From assembly GCA_019347595.1 (NCBI GenBank), contig JAHWLA010000020.1:1-19198 (forward strand): a DNA stretch of 19,198 bases. The letters run 5' to 3'. This document shows, piece by piece, positions 16,595-19,198 of the stretch; positions within the stretch are counted from its first letter, which is position 1, and every line of letters begins with the position of its first letter. The notes under the pieces are model-generated. The model saw only the letters and a program-made list of their open reading frames with translations, was not told the DNA's origin and did no database searches. This DNA is from Actinomycetota bacterium (GTDB lineage: Bacteria > Actinomycetota > Acidimicrobiia > Acidimicrobiales > JAHWLA01). The translations under genes were made by a program, and so were the position numbers.

Positions 16595-17091
16595 CGGGCG
16601 CCGCCCAGCAGGATCGGCTGACGACGCGTGAGCTCACCGGCGGCGATCTTCTCGTGCAGCGTGATGATGGCGTGCAGCAGCGTTTCGGGGCCGGGCGGGT
16701 AGCCGGGGGCGTAGACGTCGACGGGCACCACCTGGTCGACGCCCTGCACGATGGCGTAGTTGTTGAACATGCCACCGCTCGATGCGCACACGCCCATGGA
16801 GATGACCCACTTGGGCTCCATCATCTGGTCGTAGACCTGGCGCAGCACCGGGGCCATCTTCTGCGACACCCGGCCCGCCACGATCATCAGGTCGGCCTGA
16901 CGCGGCGAGGCCCGGAACACCTCCATCCCGAACCGGCTGATGTCGAAGTTGGCGGCGCCCGTCGCCATCATCTCGATGGCGCAGCAGGCGAGGCCGAAGG
17001 TGGCGGGCCACACGCTGTTCTTGCGCGCCCACTTCACGACATTCTCCAGGTTGCCGGTGATGAAGTTGTGGTTCAGGTCGTCGAGGCCCAC
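16591..17091 (-). CDS. nuoB: NADH-quinone oxidoreductase subunit B (N2 cluster subunit) with Tyr replacing a ligand Cys
   Basis: 166 residues, otherwise a standard NuoB (20-kDa/PSST type). NuoB holds cluster N2, the last iron-sulfur cluster before quinone. Three of the four ligands are seen: C36 and C37 (FGLACCAIEMM) and C102 (GVCASSGG). The fourth, expected in the PGCPPRPE motif, is Tyr131 here (PGYPPGPE, codon TAC at 16701-16699). Spacings (65 and 29 residues) match Thermus Nqo6 C46-C111-C140, so the alignment is not in doubt. The rest of the quinone-side sequence (RFGMEVFRASPRQADLMIVAG is typical) is intact, as is the frame. The GTG start at 17091 is supported by AGGAGG five bases upstream. 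Either a real lineage variant or a single-base error. Confidence 0.96.
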   Translation of the reverse strand: MGLDDLNHNFITGNLENVVKWARKNSVWPATFGLACCAIEMMATGAANFDISRFGMEVFRASPRQADLMIVAGRVSQKMAPVLRQVYDQMMEPKWVISMGVCASSGGMFNNYAIVQGVDQVVPVDVYAPGYPPGPETLLHAIITLHEKIAAGELTRRQPILLGGAR

Positions 17092-17096
17092 ACGGT

Positions 17097-17102
17097 CCTC
17101 CT
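17097..17102 (-). promoter_or_regulatory. Ribosome binding site of nuoB
   Basis: AGGAGG on the minus strand, five bases before the GTG at 17091. Its first two bases belong to the nuoA TAG stop. It settles the GTG as the nuoB start. Confidence 0.85.
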
Positions 17103-17523
17103 AGGCGGCGGGCCGGCTGACACGCCGGACCGTCGATTCCGTCGTGCGCCCGCTGGGCAGCCGCTTGGCCGGGCCCCAGTCGAGGGCGCCGTTGCTGATG
17201 AGGTACACAAACGACACGAACACGGCGACGGCGAACACCACCATCTCGATGAGCCCGAACAGCGCCAGCTCGTCGGCGATGATCGCCCACGGGTAGAGGA
17301 AGATGATCTCGATGTCGAAGATGATGAAGATCATCGCCACCAGGTAGAAGCGCACCGGGAAGCGCTCGGCGGGCTCGCGGGTGGGAACGATCCCGCACTC
17401 GTAGGGCGCTTCCTTGGCGGCCGTCGGCTTGCGGGGGGCGAACAGCCCCGACGCCATGAACGACAGGCCCGCGAACAACGTGGCCAGCACGAGCATGCAG
17501 AAGATCGGCAGGTAGTCGCTCAC
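17101..17523 (-). CDS. nuoA: NADH-quinone oxidoreductase subunit A
   Basis: 140 residues with three membrane helices (ND3 family). NuoA contacts the quinone tunnel entrance. The loop YECGIVPTREP (41-51) with its conserved Cys43, and FDIEIIFLYPWA (69-80) with D70 and E72, are as expected, and the third helix contains LIEM. The C-terminal 25 residues are Arg/Ser/Thr-rich and variable. It starts with GTG at 17523, which has AGGAGG six bases upstream and overlaps the stop of a 12-codon frame as GTGA. It is the first nuo gene, 43 bases after the upstream membrane-protein gene. No promoter is obvious in that gap, so the operon probably begins further upstream. Confidence 0.96.
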   Translation of the reverse strand: MSDYLPIFCMLVLATLFAGLSFMASGLFAPRKPTAAKEAPYECGIVPTREPAERFPVRFYLVAMIFIIFDIEIIFLYPWAIIADELALFGLIEMVVFAVAVFVSFVYLISNGALDWGPAKRLPSGRTTESTVRRVSRPAA

Positions 17524-17558
17524 CGCCGTCCTCCTCGATCGCCGTACCGGATGTGCAT
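17520..17558 (-). CDS. 12-codon open frame leading into nuoA
   Basis: ATG 17558 lies eight bases after the TAG of the upstream gene. The frame (MHIRYGDRGGRR) ends at TGA 17522-17520, overlapping the nuoA GTG start (GTGA). It contains the nuoA ribosome site. It is very short and has no start-stop overlap at its 5' end, so it is much weaker than the other four spacer frames. Confidence 0.2.
   Translation of the reverse strand: MHIRYGDRGGRR
17530..17535 (-). promoter_or_regulatory. Ribosome binding site of nuoA
   Basis: AGGAGG on the minus strand, six bases before the GTG at 17523. It identifies that GTG as the nuoA start. Confidence 0.85.
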
Positions 17559-17566
17559 CCCAGACC

Positions 17567-18361
17567 CTACGCCGTCGCCGACGCCGTCCGAGCCCGCATG
17601 ATCTCCTTGTCGCGCTGGTGCAGCACGTAGCACGTCAGGAAGAACACCGTGCCGGTCGTCAGCAGCATGATGAACGGAGGCAGGCGGACGCTGCCGAGGT
17701 CGCGCAGCATCACCACGGTGGTCAACGGCTGCGACGTGTCGGGCTGCGGTCGCACGATCTCGCCCGGCGCCGCCTGCTGCTTCACCGCCGGACGCACCTG
17801 GACCACCGCATAGTGCGGGGAGTGCCGGAAGTAGAACTTGTGGCTCCCGATGGTGAACAGCTCGTTGTCGCCGCCGATGCGGTAGCCGTCCTGGAACACG
17901 TAGTCGGTGGGCGATTTGAACGGCGGCGGGAACTCCGGCTCCTCGGGTTCCTCCTGCGTCCCGTGCGCCGAGTGGGCCACCGTCTCGCTGGGGGCCAGCG
18001 CCTGGTCGGCCGCCGCCTGGGCGTCGGCCAACGCACCGCCCTCGAGCTTGTCCCAGCCCTCGGGGAAGCCGACCATGCGCTCGATCGTCGATTGCTCGAC
18101 CCTGCCGGTGATGATCTCCTGCGTCACCCATTCGTTGGGCCGGCCCTTCAACCCGATGCCGAAGACCATCCAGATGCCCGACATCAGGAACAGCCAGCCA
18201 CTCAGCCCGGCCACCGCCAGCAGGAACCCGAGGCGGGCGCCGGAGTTGGTGGCGAGGAGCATGTAGACGCTGCCGCACAGGATGAGCACGGCGGTGACGA
18301 CGATGACCGCCCCGCGGATTGTGGGGTCCCACTGGAGGGCGGCCAGAAGCAGGTTCTCCAT
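17567..18361 (-). CDS. Unrecognised membrane protein between a cytochrome c gene and nuoA
   Basis: 264 residues, no family I can name. Predicted membrane segments lie at about 17-37, 43-66 (GWLFLMSGIWMVFGIGLKG) and 228-246 (PPFIMLLTTGTVFFLTCYVL). Between the second and third is a 160-residue hydrophilic region with an acidic Glu/Pro stretch (136-147) and a conserved-looking patch rich in Tyr, Phe and His (YVFQDGYRIGGDNELFTIG, then HKFYFRHSPHYAVVQ). No haem-binding CxxCH or metal motif is present. Its ATG shares its A with the stop of the cytochrome c gene (TGATG), so the two are translationally coupled and probably work together, perhaps as accessory parts of a quinol-cytochrome c oxidoreductase encoded further upstream. 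That role is inferred only from position. Confidence 0.85.
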   Translation of the reverse strand: MENLLLAALQWDPTIRGAVIVVTAVLILCGSVYMLLATNSGARLGFLLAVAGLSGWLFLMSGIWMVFGIGLKGRPNEWVTQEIITGRVEQSTIERMVGFPEGWDKLEGGALADAQAAADQALAPSETVAHSAHGTQEEPEEPEFPPPFKSPTDYVFQDGYRIGGDNELFTIGSHKFYFRHSPHYAVVQVRPAVKQQAAPGEIVRPQPDTSQPLTTVVMLRDLGSVRLPPFIMLLTTGTVFFLTCYVLHQRDKEIMRARTASATA

Positions 18362-19198
18362 CACAGGCTCCGCTCGTACTCGACGACCGCCCGCAACTGT
18401 TCGGGCGTCAGCAGGTTCCCGAAGCCGGGCATGCCGCCCGCTTCGTTGCCGCCGACACCCCGTGTGCCGTAGGGCTTGGCGTACTGCGACCCCGTGGCCA
18501 CGAACTCGATGTGGGACTCGATGTCGGGGAACTGGTTGATCGTGGCGCCGGCCAGGAGGCTGGGCCCGAAGGCGCCACCCCCCGTCTCCTCGGGCTCGCC
18601 GATGCTCCAGCCCTTGGTGTGGCACCGCCCGCAGAACGCCTCGAACAGGGCCGCGCCGTCGGTGCCGTACTCGGCGAGGTTCTCCTGCTGCACCTCGGTC
18701 GGATCGGGCCGGATGCTGTGCAGATAGGCGATGAGGTCGTCGATCTGCTGGTCGTTCATGGGGCCGCCGCCGAGCACGCCCCACGGCGGCATGGGCGTGT
18801 TGGGCCTGCCGTAGACGAGGACCGAGCGGATCTGGTCGTCGGTGTAGCGGAGGGTGACCGTCTTCAGCTCGGGGGCGATCCACTGCACCTGCCGGGGCGG
18901 CGCGGACGGGTCGAGTGGGTTGGGCATGGCGTAGCGAGCCACGCCGCCCTGCCCTTCGGTGCCGTGGCAGCCGCCGCAGCCGAAGTGGCCGACGTTGCCC
19001 GCGGGCACCGGCGAGTCCGACGGCTGGAAGAGGATGAAGCCGCGCTGGATGGCCCGCTTGTCGAAGCCGTTCGCCGCGCCGGCCTGCCGGCCCGGCTCAC
19101 GCAGCCAGTACAGCGGGAGGCCGATGGCCGAGATGATGACGAGCACCCACGCCCACTTCAGCGCCTGATCGAGGCGCGTCGTCTCCAGGGCGTCGTCG
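18361..19198 (-). CDS. Membrane-anchored diheme cytochrome c, 5' end outside the window
   Basis: The frame is open to the right edge, giving at least 278 residues. It begins with a hydrophilic DDALETTRLDQALKW, then one hydrophobic anchor (WVLVIISAIGLPLYWL) that would leave the haem domains outside the membrane. There are two class I cytochrome c domains: CGGCH at 18978-18964 and CGRCH at 18633-18619. Likely axial methionines are in the TPMPPW segment of the first and the GGMPGFGNLLTPEQL segment of the second. An internal GTG at 19146 is unlikely to be the start because it would cut the anchor and the preceding helix. It probably carries electrons between a quinol-oxidising complex and a terminal oxidase. 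It is coupled to the downstream membrane-protein gene by TGATG. Confidence 0.92.
   Translation of the reverse strand, partial: DDALETTRLDQALKWAWVLVIISAIGLPLYWLREPGRQAGAANGFDKRAIQRGFILFQPSDSPVPAGNVGHFGCGGCHGTEGQGGVARYAMPNPLDPSAPPRQVQWIAPELKTVTLRYTDDQIRSVLVYGRPNTPMPPWGVLGGGPMNDQQIDDLIAYLHSIRPDPTEVQQENLAEYGTDGAALFEAFCGRCHTKGWSIGEPEETGGGAFGPSLLAGATINQFPDIESHIEFVATGSQYAKPYGTRGVGGNEAGGMPGFGNLLTPEQLRAVVEYERSL

Noticed and set aside
16591..17091. NuoB as a pseudogene because of the missing cysteine
   Set aside because: The frame, length, ribosome site, overlaps and all other motifs are intact; only one codon differs.
18864..19100. Alternate minus-strand frame inside the cytochrome c gene
   Set aside because: Ser/Arg/Pro/Ala-rich out-of-frame shadow of a gene whose own frame has two haem motifs.

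Overview
The window comes from a high-GC actinobacterium-like chromosome. Gene order, GTG starts and codon use suggest Actinomycetota, perhaps Acidimicrobiia, but that placement is an inference. Almost everything lies on the minus strand. The centre is a complete 14-gene complex I operon, nuoA to nuoN, read from about 17.5 kb down to 1.7 kb.

Layout from high to low coordinates (the direction of transcription): a membrane-anchored diheme cytochrome c cut by the right edge (18361-19198); an unrecognised protein with three predicted membrane segments (17567-18361); nuoA, B, C, D, E, F, G, H, I, J, K, L, M and N (17523 to 1734); a ClpP-like serine protease (912-1694); and a small tail-anchored coiled-coil protein that appears to have its own promoter (268-765). 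The 3' end of a homogentisate 1,2-dioxygenase gene enters from the left on the plus strand (1-238) and converges on the coiled-coil gene.

The nuo products form one machine. NuoE/F/G take electrons from NADH. NuoC/D/B/I carry them to the quinone site. NuoH/A/J/K/L/M/N pump ions. The cytochrome c and the membrane protein read into the same transcription unit, so complex I expression may be tied to a downstream quinol- or cytochrome-linked electron path.

Two things stand out. First, most nuo junctions are tight ATGA, GTGA or TGATG overlaps. Where a sizeable spacer exists (nuoC/D, nuoE/F, nuoG/H, nuoJ/K), it is exactly filled by a short open frame. That frame's start codon overlaps or directly abuts the upstream stop, and its own stop overlaps the downstream start. 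Each of these four spacers also carries an inverted repeat. This looks like a chain of mini-cistrons, or of repeat insertions, that keep ribosomes coupled along the operon. Second, NuoB has tyrosine where the fourth cysteine ligand of cluster N2 should be. I saw no tRNA, rRNA, CRISPR array, transposase or prophage gene. No stretch over 300 bases lacks a gene.
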